DNA from: CAZIWW01 sp964543275
GTDB taxonomy: Bacteria; Patescibacteriota; Minisyncoccia; Moranbacterales; UBA11712
Reading direction: 5' to 3'
Assembly (NCBI GenBank): GCA_964543275.1
Contig: CAZIWW010000024.1
Coordinates: 1 to 12,790 of the forward strand
Length of the DNA stretch: 12,790 nt
A model generated the notes under the pieces. That model was not told the DNA's origin and ran no database searches. It worked only from the letters and a program-made list of their open reading frames with translations. Both the position numbers and the translations under genes were made by a program. Within the stretch, counting starts at the first letter, position 1. The number at the start of each line of letters is the position of its first letter. Positions 1 through 5,786 of this stretch are shown here, piece after piece.

Positions 1-48
1 CAAAATCCCCCATACCATCACTTAAAGAATAACAGATTTAGCGGAAAA

Positions 49-102
49 TAAAAAAAGGGCTTGCCGAGATTCTCTCCGAAGAGAATATTTTCGACAGGCC
101 CT
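49..102 (-). terminator. Intrinsic terminator of the secreted-protein gene
   Basis: Read on the minus strand just after the stop codon at 116, AGGGC and GCCCT arms (102-98 and 60-56) enclose a TGTCGA/TCGGCA stem with one G-T wobble, then ATTCTC/GAGAAT around a TTCG-containing loop. Seven T residues follow. A long stem with an immediate T-run is the standard rho-independent form. No gene is visible in 1-48. Confidence 0.88.
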
Positions 103-115
103 AACCCACCGCGGG

Positions 116-835
116 TTATTTGAAAAGCTCTTTCTCAGCCATGCCAGCTGTCTCACCAATACCGAGACTGCCAACGGTACCAATGATTGCCTCGATGGCA
201 ATACTTCCGGCGTAGTCAACTCCCTCAAAGGGAGCAATTACACCACTACCACCTAAAGCAGGCGCGACAGCAGCAGCAGCGGTTTCAAATACTTGGGCCA
301 CAGGACCCCGCCTGATACCACGGCGTGTCAAAAACCCATTCTCTCCACCTGGTATTGGGGTCACGTCGCTATCAAGGAAAAATGACTGAGCCAACCCACC
401 TAATGTGGAGTCAAAGATTGTATTCTTAACAGCATTGACCCCACGACACAGCCGGTGAACCAGAAAATACTCCACCGGTGAATCAGTGCTATAGGCAAAG
501 CCGTCGTAAGCGGCCTTTACAATATTAACTGGTAATAGCACCGTCATATTGAGCGGTACCCGACAGAGCCGGTCCTGCCTCTCCTTTGCCAGCTTGCTGG
601 CATACCTCGCACCGATCAGCGCAACGTCGAGGTGAGCTATTTGATAGCTGTATTTTTTTACCTCTTCGTTTGCCTTATCCATCTCAGCCTGGGTTCTAAT
701 TCGCTGGTCTGCCGCGATCTCCCGCGTCTTTGCCACCGCGATTTGTGCATCTAGATCGGGGAATATTCCTGCCGTGACTGGACCTATCCCGGCACCCAGA
801 AAAACCAAAACAAAAACAAAAAGTTTTCTTGCCAT
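116..835 (-). CDS. Secreted hypothetical protein with coiled-coil segment
   Basis: I do not recognise this 239-residue protein. The start is ATG at 835, because GGAGG at 847-843 lies 7 bases upstream; an in-frame ATG at 871 is further from any good site. Residues 1-22 form a signal peptide: Arg/Lys, then a hydrophobic core LFVFVLVFLGAG, ending VTA before Gly, a plausible signal peptidase I site. Residues about 30-80 are charged and helical (AKTREIAADQRIRTQAEM and onward), likely a coiled coil. The two mature cysteines, C91 and C130, both sit in an RLCR motif and could form a disulfide. The last 60 residues are rich in Ala and Gly and mildly hydrophobic, perhaps membrane-associated. The gene has its own promoter and terminator, so it is a single-gene unit. 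It acts outside the cytoplasm; no reaction can be assigned. Confidence 0.78.
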   Translation of the reverse strand: MARKLFVFVLVFLGAGIGPVTAGIFPDLDAQIAVAKTREIAADQRIRTQAEMDKANEEVKKYSYQIAHLDVALIGARYASKLAKERQDRLCRVPLNMTVLLPVNIVKAAYDGFAYSTDSPVEYFLVHRLCRGVNAVKNTIFDSTLGGLAQSFFLDSDVTPIPGGENGFLTRRGIRRGPVAQVFETAAAAVAPALGGSGVIAPFEGVDYAGSIAIEAIIGTVGSLGIGETAGMAEKELFK

Positions 836-890
836 TTTGGCACCTCCACCATAAAATTTTCCCACCTCCATACAGAAGCGGGCTTAGTTT

Positions 891-911
891 GGGAAAGACC
901 TAGACTTTCCC
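891..911 (-). other. Inverted repeat in 5' leader of secreted-protein gene
   Basis: GGGAAAG at 891-897 and CTTTCCC at 905-911 are perfect 7-bp arms around ACCTAGA. The repeat lies between the predicted transcription start (near 916) and the ribosome binding site at 843, so it could be a leader hairpin or an operator just downstream of the promoter. Function is inferred from position only. Confidence 0.45.
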
Positions 912-922
912 TCCTGCTTTAG

Positions 923-950
923 ATTATAAACAACTTGCAACTTCGCGCAA
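923..950 (-). promoter_or_regulatory. Promoter of secreted-protein gene
   Basis: On the minus strand TTGCGC (950-945) is followed by 16 bases and a perfect TATAAT (928-923). The predicted start near 916 leaves a leader of about 80 bases before ATG 835. Confidence 0.6.
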
Positions 951-967
951 TAGCAAAACCGTCGGAG

Positions 968-976
968 TTATCCACA
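968..976 (+). other. Single consensus DnaA box
   Basis: TTATCCACA matches the strong DnaA-binding consensus TTATNCACA exactly. I found no second consensus box in this intergenic region, so it is not enough to call an origin. It may regulate the neighbouring promoter or be chance. Confidence 0.35.
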
Positions 977-981
977 GTTTG

Positions 982-997
982 ACATTTTTAAAAATGT
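982..997. other. Perfect 16-bp palindrome
   Basis: ACATTTTT followed directly by AAAAATGT is a perfect palindrome without spacer, 32 bp beyond the -35 box of the minus-strand promoter at 923-950 and next to the DnaA box. It could be a dimeric repressor or activator site; AT-rich chance palindromes are also possible. Confidence 0.35.
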
Positions 998-1003
998 ATT
1001 GCG

Positions 1004-1036
1004 AAAAAGCCGCGAACGCGTTGTCTCACGGCTTTT
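1004..1036. terminator. Hairpin terminator, possibly bidirectional
   Basis: AAAAGCCG (1005-1012) and CGGCTTTT (1029-1036) form a stem that extends inward with wobble pairs. Read on the minus strand it ends in TTTTT (1008-1004); on the plus strand it ends in TTTT. It is the second termination-like structure downstream of the PurD-like gene. Confidence 0.6.
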
Positions 1037-1060
1037 AAAATAAAGGTTAAGATCAATTTC

Positions 1061-1113
1061 AAATAAAAATGTCTACACAAATCTTGCCATAGCTTAAAAT
1101 GTGTAGACATTTT
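1061..1113 (-). terminator. Inverted repeat, likely terminator of PurD-like gene
   Basis: AAAATGTCTACACA (1066-1079) and TGTGTAGACATTTT (1100-1113) are perfect 14-bp arms around a 20-base loop. On the minus strand the second arm runs into TTTTT and then ATTT. It lies 26 bases after the stop codon at 1140. The arms are unusually long and perfect, so a second role, such as a protein site, is possible. Confidence 0.65.
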
Positions 1114-1139
1114 ATGATATGATTTTATAACTCAATAAC

Positions 1140-2654
1140 TCATCCACTTTCACTTTCGTGTGAAAAAATATCGCCAAACAGTTTATAGTGTTCTCCGATA
1201 TCCGGCCTAACAGCCAATCTGTTTCCTTCTTTATTTTCCCTGGGGACTACTCTCACTTTTTCCCCATTGAACACCGTCAGCAACTTTTGGCGGAGCGCTT
1301 CAGCCGCTTCCTCCCTCTTTTGGCCTGACTTCACGGTCGCGTTAGCTGAAATAAACGCTACTCGCGAGCCGTCAGACAGGAAATTACTTTCGTGACCTGT
1401 ATAAGTCATGGCCGAAGGGATTAAAGTTATTTTTTTCTTCCTAAGGTACTCTATGTCCATATCCACGATTTCGCCCTTAGTGCAGGACCAGGGATATCCC
1501 TTCTGACCTTTCGGTCCTCCCGGTCCGGTTACCAAGGCAACGGCAATAGAAATTTGATCGGCTCTCACCTCCGGCTGAACCTCATCAAGATTTCCATCAA
1601 GCATAGCCTTAATCAGAGCTCCCAGATTTCTGATCCGTCGGACAATAGGCTGAAACTCCGGTTCCCCGGGGCGAATGTTCACCTCGCATACCCTGACATC
1701 GGCGGGCTGTCCCGTCTCATCTAAAGAAACAAAACAACCTGGATAAAGAACGCAGGGCTTCAGAATTCCCTTATTCTTCATAGCAGACACCAGCGGACGG
1801 AAAATTTTTTCTCCGGCCATTTCCAGCAAACGAGGCGTTTCCGCCGGATGGGGAGAAATTGATCCCATCCCGCCGGTAATGGGATTGTTCGGACCTGCCG
1901 GGCCGGGAAAGCGTTCCGAGTAATCCATAGCCGTTGGCAAAATTTGAAAATTGCCGTTTTTGTCAACCAGTGCCGTAAAAGAAATCTCAACTCCCGACAT
2001 TCGCGACTCAATAAGCAGAGGCCATTCACCCTTGCCGCAAATTCCGCGATAATCCTTCTTGTAGTCCTTCATTAACCCGTTATAAACACTCCTAATCTGC
2101 CAAGTATCCAAAATTACACGCGCTCCTTTTCCTCCCGCGCTGTACGGATACTTGAGCACCGCCCCGCCGTATTTACCGATGTACTTCAAGCAGGTTGAGA
2201 GTACGCTTTTGTAATTCCTCGCGTCCGCGACAGTCCACTCATCCGCAACCGGGACACCAGCTTGCCGAAAAAACTTTTTTGCCTCCGCTTTATCTCCTTC
2301 GATAAAAGAACCAGCACTGGTAAGTCCAATGACGCAATCGCCAAACCCGGCCTCTACGATCTCATCTACTACTCCTTGATAGAGTAAGTCCTCGGGCATA
2401 ATCATAACGCAGTCCAGTTTTCCTTCCCGAAGCGCCTCAATAATTGCCTTCGCATAGGCACGGGGAGAATTGTCATCAGTCGGAATAAATTCAACCGTCC
2501 ATCCCATTATTTTCGCAAAAGGCGGCATAGCCGGCATTCCGCGAAAAACAATTCCATGAAACTTATCCCGGCAGGTCTCGCTTGTAGTCATCTCCACAAC
2601 CAGTGCCGCCATAAGCGTTCTGGCATCCGTGCCAACAAATCCAATTTTATTCAT
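1140..2654 (-). CDS. PurD-like ATP-grasp ligase (phosphoribosylamine--glycine ligase family)
   Basis: The 504-residue product has the PurD layout. There is an altered N-terminal domain, then a region (about 120-137) resembling the PurD segment LEGSKAFAKDF...GIPTA. The ATP-grasp glycine loop is SAGGKGA (172-178). PNNPITGGMGSISP (255-268) corresponds to PurD PNTGGMGAYSP. The metal-binding pair is E324 and N326 in CEVNIRPGEPEFQP, and a PurD-type C-terminal domain follows. PurD joins glycine to phosphoribosylamine with ATP in purine synthesis. The family is usually about 425 residues. Here the N-terminal domain is longer and the GGREHA signature is absent, so the true substrate may differ. The start is ATG 2654, with GGAGG (2667-2663) 8 bases upstream; the in-frame GTG at 2669 overlaps that site. 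No other purine gene is nearby. Family membership is firm; the exact reaction is inferred. Confidence 0.82.
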   Translation of the reverse strand: MNKIGFVGTDARTLMAALVVEMTTSETCRDKFHGIVFRGMPAMPPFAKIMGWTVEFIPTDDNSPRAYAKAIIEALREGKLDCVMIMPEDLLYQGVVDEIVEAGFGDCVIGLTSAGSFIEGDKAEAKKFFRQAGVPVADEWTVADARNYKSVLSTCLKYIGKYGGAVLKYPYSAGGKGARVILDTWQIRSVYNGLMKDYKKDYRGICGKGEWPLLIESRMSGVEISFTALVDKNGNFQILPTAMDYSERFPGPAGPNNPITGGMGSISPHPAETPRLLEMAGEKIFRPLVSAMKNKGILKPCVLYPGCFVSLDETGQPADVRVCEVNIRPGEPEFQPIVRRIRNLGALIKAMLDGNLDEVQPEVRADQISIAVALVTGPGGPKGQKGYPWSCTKGEIVDMDIEYLRKKKITLIPSAMTYTGHESNFLSDGSRVAFISANATVKSGQKREEAAEALRQKLLTVFNGEKVRVVPRENKEGNRLAVRPDIGEHYKLFGDIFSHESESG

Positions 2655-2680
2655 ACAATTCACCTCCACAATTTATTTTG

Positions 2681-2717
2681 ATTATTTAATTATAATTATC
2701 TTATTGCCAAAGAACAG
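2681..2717 (-). promoter_or_regulatory. Promoter region of PurD-like gene
   Basis: The best pair on the minus strand is TTGGCA (2710-2705), 18 bases, AATAAT (2686-2681). A perfect TATAAT also occurs at 2694-2689, with a poor -35 (CTGTTC, 2717-2712). Either gives a short leader containing the GGAGG at 2667-2663. Confidence 0.4.
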
Positions 2718-2786
2718 TTACGCTGCGCACTATTCAAATTATTCCGACATTATCGCAAGCGAATACTTGTGACGCGGGACTTATTT

Positions 2787-2809
2787 AATTTTAACTCCCA
2801 ATTAAAATT
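2787..2809. other. AT-rich inverted repeat upstream of TraT-like gene
   Basis: AATTTTAA and TTAAAATT are perfect 8-bp arms around CTCCCAA, ending 14 bases before the -35 box at 2824. It could be an upstream regulator site, but base composition alone could produce it. Confidence 0.3.
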
Positions 2810-2823
2810 TCTCCAAATCCTCG

Positions 2824-2852
2824 TGGACAAGAAATCACAGTTGGGGTAAAAT
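2824..2852 (+). promoter_or_regulatory. Promoter of TraT-like lipoprotein gene
   Basis: TGGACA (2824-2829), 17 bases, TAAAAT (2847-2852) is a good sigma-70-type pair. It predicts a start near 2859 and a leader of about 50 bases carrying GGAGG at 2901-2905. Confidence 0.6.
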
Positions 2853-2911
2853 TTGGCTAAGAAGAAGTAATTTTAAAATTCCGCAAATATCACACCAAAA
2901 GGAGGATGGAG

Positions 2912-3769
2912 ATGAAAAAGAAAGCTGGTTTAGTCTTAGCAGTAGCATGTTTCATCGCAGCATTTTTGCTGGCTGGGTGCGCTGGGCCAATCCACCAGAT
3001 CGAAAGGGCAGGATTGGTACAGCTTACATCCCCCGCCTCCATAAATGCGAGGCCAGGAGGAAAATACGTCCTACTCAATTGCCGCGACAGCACTGGCCTA
3101 AACCTTAACTATCAAGGCAAAGCCACCCGTCTGCTTCGCGACAAAGGCAAGGGCGTAGTTGATAGTCTTAAAAGCGCTGATTACGCAATCAGCGCCAATG
3201 TAGCGTCGTTAAGCTACAGAAAAGACTATCGATCCGGCGGAGCTGGAGCAACTATCGGCGCCATACTCCTAGGCGGGCTCGCCGGCGGACTAACTGGAGG
3301 ATTAACTGGAAGTCCCGGCTGGGGACTTGGCGCCGCAGCCATTGGCTCTGCCGCAGGCGCCGCCATCGGTTACCAGTTAGACCGGCAGGTCGCTCCCGGA
3401 ATCGTAACCGCTAAAGTCCACATTCGGGTGGACGAGCGGATAAACTTCATTGGCGAACGACAAGCCGATCTCCCTGTTCCGACCAAAAAATGGCGCCGGG
3501 TGAGAAAAACAACCAAGAGTGGAAGAATTAGGAGATATGAATCCGAGACAAGTGTCGAGGAGGCGCAAACTCCAATTCGTTCCACTATAGCCGCCGCTCG
3601 ATCCGGCTCCGGAACCGCGACGGTCGTCACCGACCGCCGAGTGGCTAAGTTTATTCCGCACCAGGCCGAATATGAAGTCGGCGTGGTAGTCGAAAGGACT
3701 ACCACGCTCGGCGAGATAAAGCGGCGACTGGAGGATAAGGTCGCTGCGATAGTGGCTGGCGCCCTATAA
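2912..3769 (+). CDS. TraT-family lipoprotein
   Basis: The 285-residue product begins with a lipoprotein signal: MKKK, a hydrophobic core, and the lipobox LLAGC with C23 as the lipidated residue. The rest resembles TraT (complement resistance / surface exclusion lipoprotein) in order and in detail. It has a KYVLL strand followed by a QGK...L segment (51-75), ADYAISANV (89-97, compare WIQANV), a glycine-rich membrane-like stretch (109-154), and a C-terminal AEYEVGVVVE...LEDKVAAIVAGAL matching TraT YQTRVV...LEDQLAKSIANIL. An insertion around 185-230 carries basic residues (KKWRRVRKTTKSGRIRR), so it is longer than TraT (about 240). ATG 2912 is preferred, with GGAGG 6 bases upstream; ATG 2906 touches the site. 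F-plasmid TraT is an outer-membrane protein blocking redundant mating; here no conjugation genes are visible, so the role is unknown. Confidence 0.78.
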   Translation: MKKKAGLVLAVACFIAAFLLAGCAGPIHQIERAGLVQLTSPASINARPGGKYVLLNCRDSTGLNLNYQGKATRLLRDKGKGVVDSLKSADYAISANVASLSYRKDYRSGGAGATIGAILLGGLAGGLTGGLTGSPGWGLGAAAIGSAAGAAIGYQLDRQVAPGIVTAKVHIRVDERINFIGERQADLPVPTKKWRRVRKTTKSGRIRRYESETSVEEAQTPIRSTIAAARSGSGTATVVTDRRVAKFIPHQAEYEVGVVVERTTTLGEIKRRLEDKVAAIVAGAL

Positions 3770-3787
3770 TATTCAATTTTTATATCG

Positions 3788-3815
3788 AAGCTCCGAGAAA
3801 ATCGGAGCTTTAAAA
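3788..3815 (+). terminator. Terminator of TraT-like gene
   Basis: AAGCTCCGA (3788-3796) and TCGGAGCTT (3802-3810) form a perfect 9-bp stem with loop GAAAA, 18 bases after the stop codon. The T-run is short, but the flanks (CAATTTTTA before, TAAAAATT after) can extend the stem. Confidence 0.6.
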
Positions 3816-3866
3816 ATTAAAAATTGCATCATTTTTACGGCGTAGGCATAAAAAACAACGCAATTT
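3811..3866 (-). terminator. Possible terminator of polX
   Basis: On the minus strand AAATTGC (3866-3860) pairs with GCAATTT (3827-3821), with an inner TAAAAA/TTTTTA pairing (3832-3837 with 3849-3854). The sequence then runs into TTAATTTTTA. The stem starts inside the polX stop codon. The structure is AT-rich and weaker than the neighbouring hairpin at 3788-3810. Confidence 0.4.
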
Positions 3867-5592
3867 ATTTCTTCTTTAAATTTAAAAACTTTATTAGCTC
3901 TTCCGCTTCCATACAATTTAAAATATCGCTTTTCTTGGCCCAGGCGCGGCGGGCTTGAGCGACGCCTAGTTCCAGATTATGAAGCTGGGTTTTGCTGTGC
4001 GAGTCAGTGCCTATAGAAAGTTTGACACCACGCTTAATAGCCTGATAAGCGTTGAGGTCGTTTAAGTCAAGCCTATTGGGATAACAGTTTATTTCCAGCG
4101 CAGTTTTGTGCCTGGCCGCCATCTTGCATATCTCGCCAAAGTCAATTTCATAACCCGCCCTCTGGTGAATAATTCTTCCGGTCGGATGAGCAATCACATT
4201 CACATAAGGATTCTTAACGGCGCGGACAATCCTCTTAGTCATATCATTCCTATTCATCTTAAAATTAGAATGAACCGCCGCAACCACCATATCAAATCCT
4301 TTGAGATATTTTTCATCAAGCGCTATAGTGCCGTCCGAGTTAATATCCACTTCACAGCTTTTTAAAATCCTGAAACCCCTTAAGCCCTTGTTAATCCTGT
4401 CAACTTCTTTCCATTGCTTTTCAATCGTCTTTTTGTCCATCGCCCCGGCAATTACCAAGCTTCCAATATGATCAGTAACGGCAATATATTTAAGACCCTG
4501 TTTCTTAGCAGTCTCCGCCATTTCGCGGATAGTGTGCGCCCCGTCTGAATAAGCGGTATGCAGATGAAGGTCTCCCAATACCTCATCCGATTTAACAATC
4601 CTTGGCAGTTTATGTTTCAAAGCCAGCTCTATCTCCCCTTGATTTTCCCGCATTTCCGGCGGCATCCAATCAAGTCCCAGTTTTTTGTAAATTTCTTTTT
4701 CGTCACGGCCAGCAATTAATCTACTTTTTTTATCGAACAAACCGTATTCGTTTAGTTTCCATCCTTTCTTAATAGCAATTTTTCGAAGCTCAATATTGTG
4801 ATCCTTATTGCCGGTAAAATACTGCTTAGCCGCTCCAAAAGATTTTTCCCGAACCACCCGAAGATCAGCGTCAATGCCAATATCCAACCTTACCGACGAT
4901 TTAGTGTCGCCTTTGGCAATTATTTTCTCCACCATCGGCATTGAAGTAAAAAATTCCATCACCTCCAGCGAGTCCTTAGCAATCGCCAGAATGTCTATAT
5001 CGCCCACCGTTTCTTTCATTCGGCGCACCGAGCCGCAGGTTATTACTTTCTTAACCGATTTAAGTCTCCCAATTTCTTTTTCTATAGCTCTTACGATCGG
5101 CAAAATGTAGCCTAATAAAAACCTCCCTCTATCCCCCCGAGAAAGTTCGATGGACCGCAGGATATTTTCTTCAGTTTTCTCGCCAAAATGAGGAAGGCCG
5201 CGAATTTTTTTAGCCTTGGCCGCTTTCTCTAAATCTTTTAAATTCCTAACGCCCAAATTCTCGTAAAGAGCTTTAATCATCTTCGGCCCTATCCCCTCAA
5301 TAGCTTCAAAACTTTCCAAATCTACCGGCGCTTCCTTTTTAAGCTTCTCGAAAGTTTTCACCCCGCCCGTCTTAATATACTCCTCAATTTTTTCGGCCGT
5401 GCTTTCTCCGATGCCTGGAATACTTTTCAAGCCCTTTATACCGTCCGCTTTATAAATATCCGCCAAATCCCTTTCCATCGACTCAATTAATCTCGCCGCC
5501 TTCTCATAGGCCCGCGGCCGAAATTGGTCGTCCTTCATTGTGTAATACTCCGCCATCTGGTAAAAAATTTTGGCTATTTTGAAGTTAATCAT
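3865..5592 (-). CDS. polX: DNA polymerase/3'-5' exonuclease PolX
   Basis: The 575-residue product is a full-length bacterial family X polymerase with a PHP domain, used in base-excision and gap-filling repair in the cytoplasm. In order: helical 8-kDa-like region (1-50), helix-hairpin-helix motifs near 57-74, 98-110 and 132-147, and the polymerase palm GSVRRMKETVGDID (187-200) with catalytic D198 and D200 and third acid D243 in DADLRVV. The C-terminal PHP domain follows, with metal ligands H343 and H345 (DLHLHTAYSD), D350, H375, E414, H441, H469 (NVIAHP), D530 and H532 (GTDSH). All of these are present, so both activities should be intact. ATG 5592 is chosen because the product then aligns with family N-termini (INFKIAKIFYQMAEYY). 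There is no Shine-Dalgarno; an upstream in-frame GTG at 5613 overlaps a -10 box. It is divergent from the ATPase gene. Confidence 0.95.
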   Translation of the reverse strand: MINFKIAKIFYQMAEYYTMKDDQFRPRAYEKAARLIESMERDLADIYKADGIKGLKSIPGIGESTAEKIEEYIKTGGVKTFEKLKKEAPVDLESFEAIEGIGPKMIKALYENLGVRNLKDLEKAAKAKKIRGLPHFGEKTEENILRSIELSRGDRGRFLLGYILPIVRAIEKEIGRLKSVKKVITCGSVRRMKETVGDIDILAIAKDSLEVMEFFTSMPMVEKIIAKGDTKSSVRLDIGIDADLRVVREKSFGAAKQYFTGNKDHNIELRKIAIKKGWKLNEYGLFDKKSRLIAGRDEKEIYKKLGLDWMPPEMRENQGEIELALKHKLPRIVKSDEVLGDLHLHTAYSDGAHTIREMAETAKKQGLKYIAVTDHIGSLVIAGAMDKKTIEKQWKEVDRINKGLRGFRILKSCEVDINSDGTIALDEKYLKGFDMVVAAVHSNFKMNRNDMTKRIVRAVKNPYVNVIAHPTGRIIHQRAGYEIDFGEICKMAARHKTALEINCYPNRLDLNDLNAYQAIKRGVKLSIGTDSHSKTQLHNLELGVAQARRAWAKKSDILNCMEAEELIKFLNLKKK

Positions 5593-5604
5593 AAATCTAT
5601 TACA

Positions 5605-5610
5605 ATTATA
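5605..5610 (-). promoter_or_regulatory. polX -10 box giving a near-leaderless mRNA
   Basis: A perfect TATAAT on the minus strand lies 12 bases before ATG 5592, so transcription would start about 5 bases before the codon. The -35 is poor (TCGAGA at 5632-5627, 16 bases away, inside the transposase remnant). Confidence 0.5.
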
Positions 5611-5612
5611 CA

Positions 5613-5690
5613 CTAATAAAAAATATTCTCGACCTCATTCCTATCCTCTTCCCAAAATTTAGGATTTCGCTGGATGTATTGACGAAGCCC
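5613..5690 (-). pseudogene. Fossil 3' end of a RAYT/Y1 transposase
   Basis: On the minus strand the sequence reads LRQYIQRNPKFWEEDRNEV, then ENIFY and a TAG stop at 5615-5613. This closely matches residues 126-148 of the transposase-like gene at 9471-9980 (LRQRVQRNPKFWEEDRNKI, ENIF). Hand alignment of the DNA with 9534-9607 gives about nine differences in some 66 positions. Upstream (beyond 5690) the homology stops at once and the frame meets a stop within a few codons, so only the last 24 codons survive. The stop codon directly borders the polX -10 box at 5610, and the candidate -35 lies in the remnant. It is evidence of an older insertion of the same family in the same orientation as polX. 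Confidence 0.8.
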
Positions 5691-5700
5691 TTGCTGTTAA

Positions 5701-5709
5701 ATTATACCA
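5701..5709 (-). promoter_or_regulatory. Alternative extended -10 promoter for polX
   Basis: On the minus strand TGGTATAAT is an exact extended -10 (TG, one base, TATAAT). It predicts a start near 5694 and a leader of about 100 bases running through the transposase remnant. No clear -35 is seen. Confidence 0.45.
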
Positions 5710-5738
5710 CATATCAAAATTAGTTTTATAATTGAAAA

Positions 5739-5756
5739 TACAGTATAATTACTGTA
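5739..5756 (+). promoter_or_regulatory. ATPase -10 box inside an 18-bp palindrome (candidate operator)
   Basis: TACAGTA and TACTGTA are perfect 7-bp arms around TAAT. The perfect -10 hexamer TATAAT (5744-5749) is embedded in it, 37 bases before ATG 5787; the -35 (TAGTTT, 5721-5726) is weak. A dimeric repressor bound here would block RNA polymerase. TACA...TGTA ends recall CopY/BlaI-type operators, but no such regulator gene is in the window. Confidence 0.55.
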
Positions 5757-5786
5757 ACACTATTTGTAACGCTTAACTTGTCTTCC

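Noticed and set aside
22..237. Minus-strand 71-codon frame at the left edge
   Set aside because: It overlaps the secreted-protein gene in another frame and runs through its terminator hairpin.
961..1113. Replication origin
   Set aside because: Only one DnaA box is present, with no dnaA, dnaN or parAB genes and no cluster of boxes; kept only as a low-interest observation.
1066..1113. Terminal inverted repeats of a MITE
   Set aside because: Arms of 14 bp with a 20-base interior and no target duplication seen; the position after a stop codon and the T-run fit a terminator better.
3370..3705. Antisense reading frames of about 94-111 codons within the TraT-like gene
   Set aside because: They lie opposite a convincing lipoprotein gene with lipobox, ribosome binding site and promoter. 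No ribosome binding site or known motif supports the antisense frames; they follow from the GC-rich glycine and alanine codons.
5592..5613. Upstream GTG start of PolX at 5613
   Set aside because: It would put the TATAAT box inside the coding sequence and add seven residues not typical of the family; ATG 5592 fits better.
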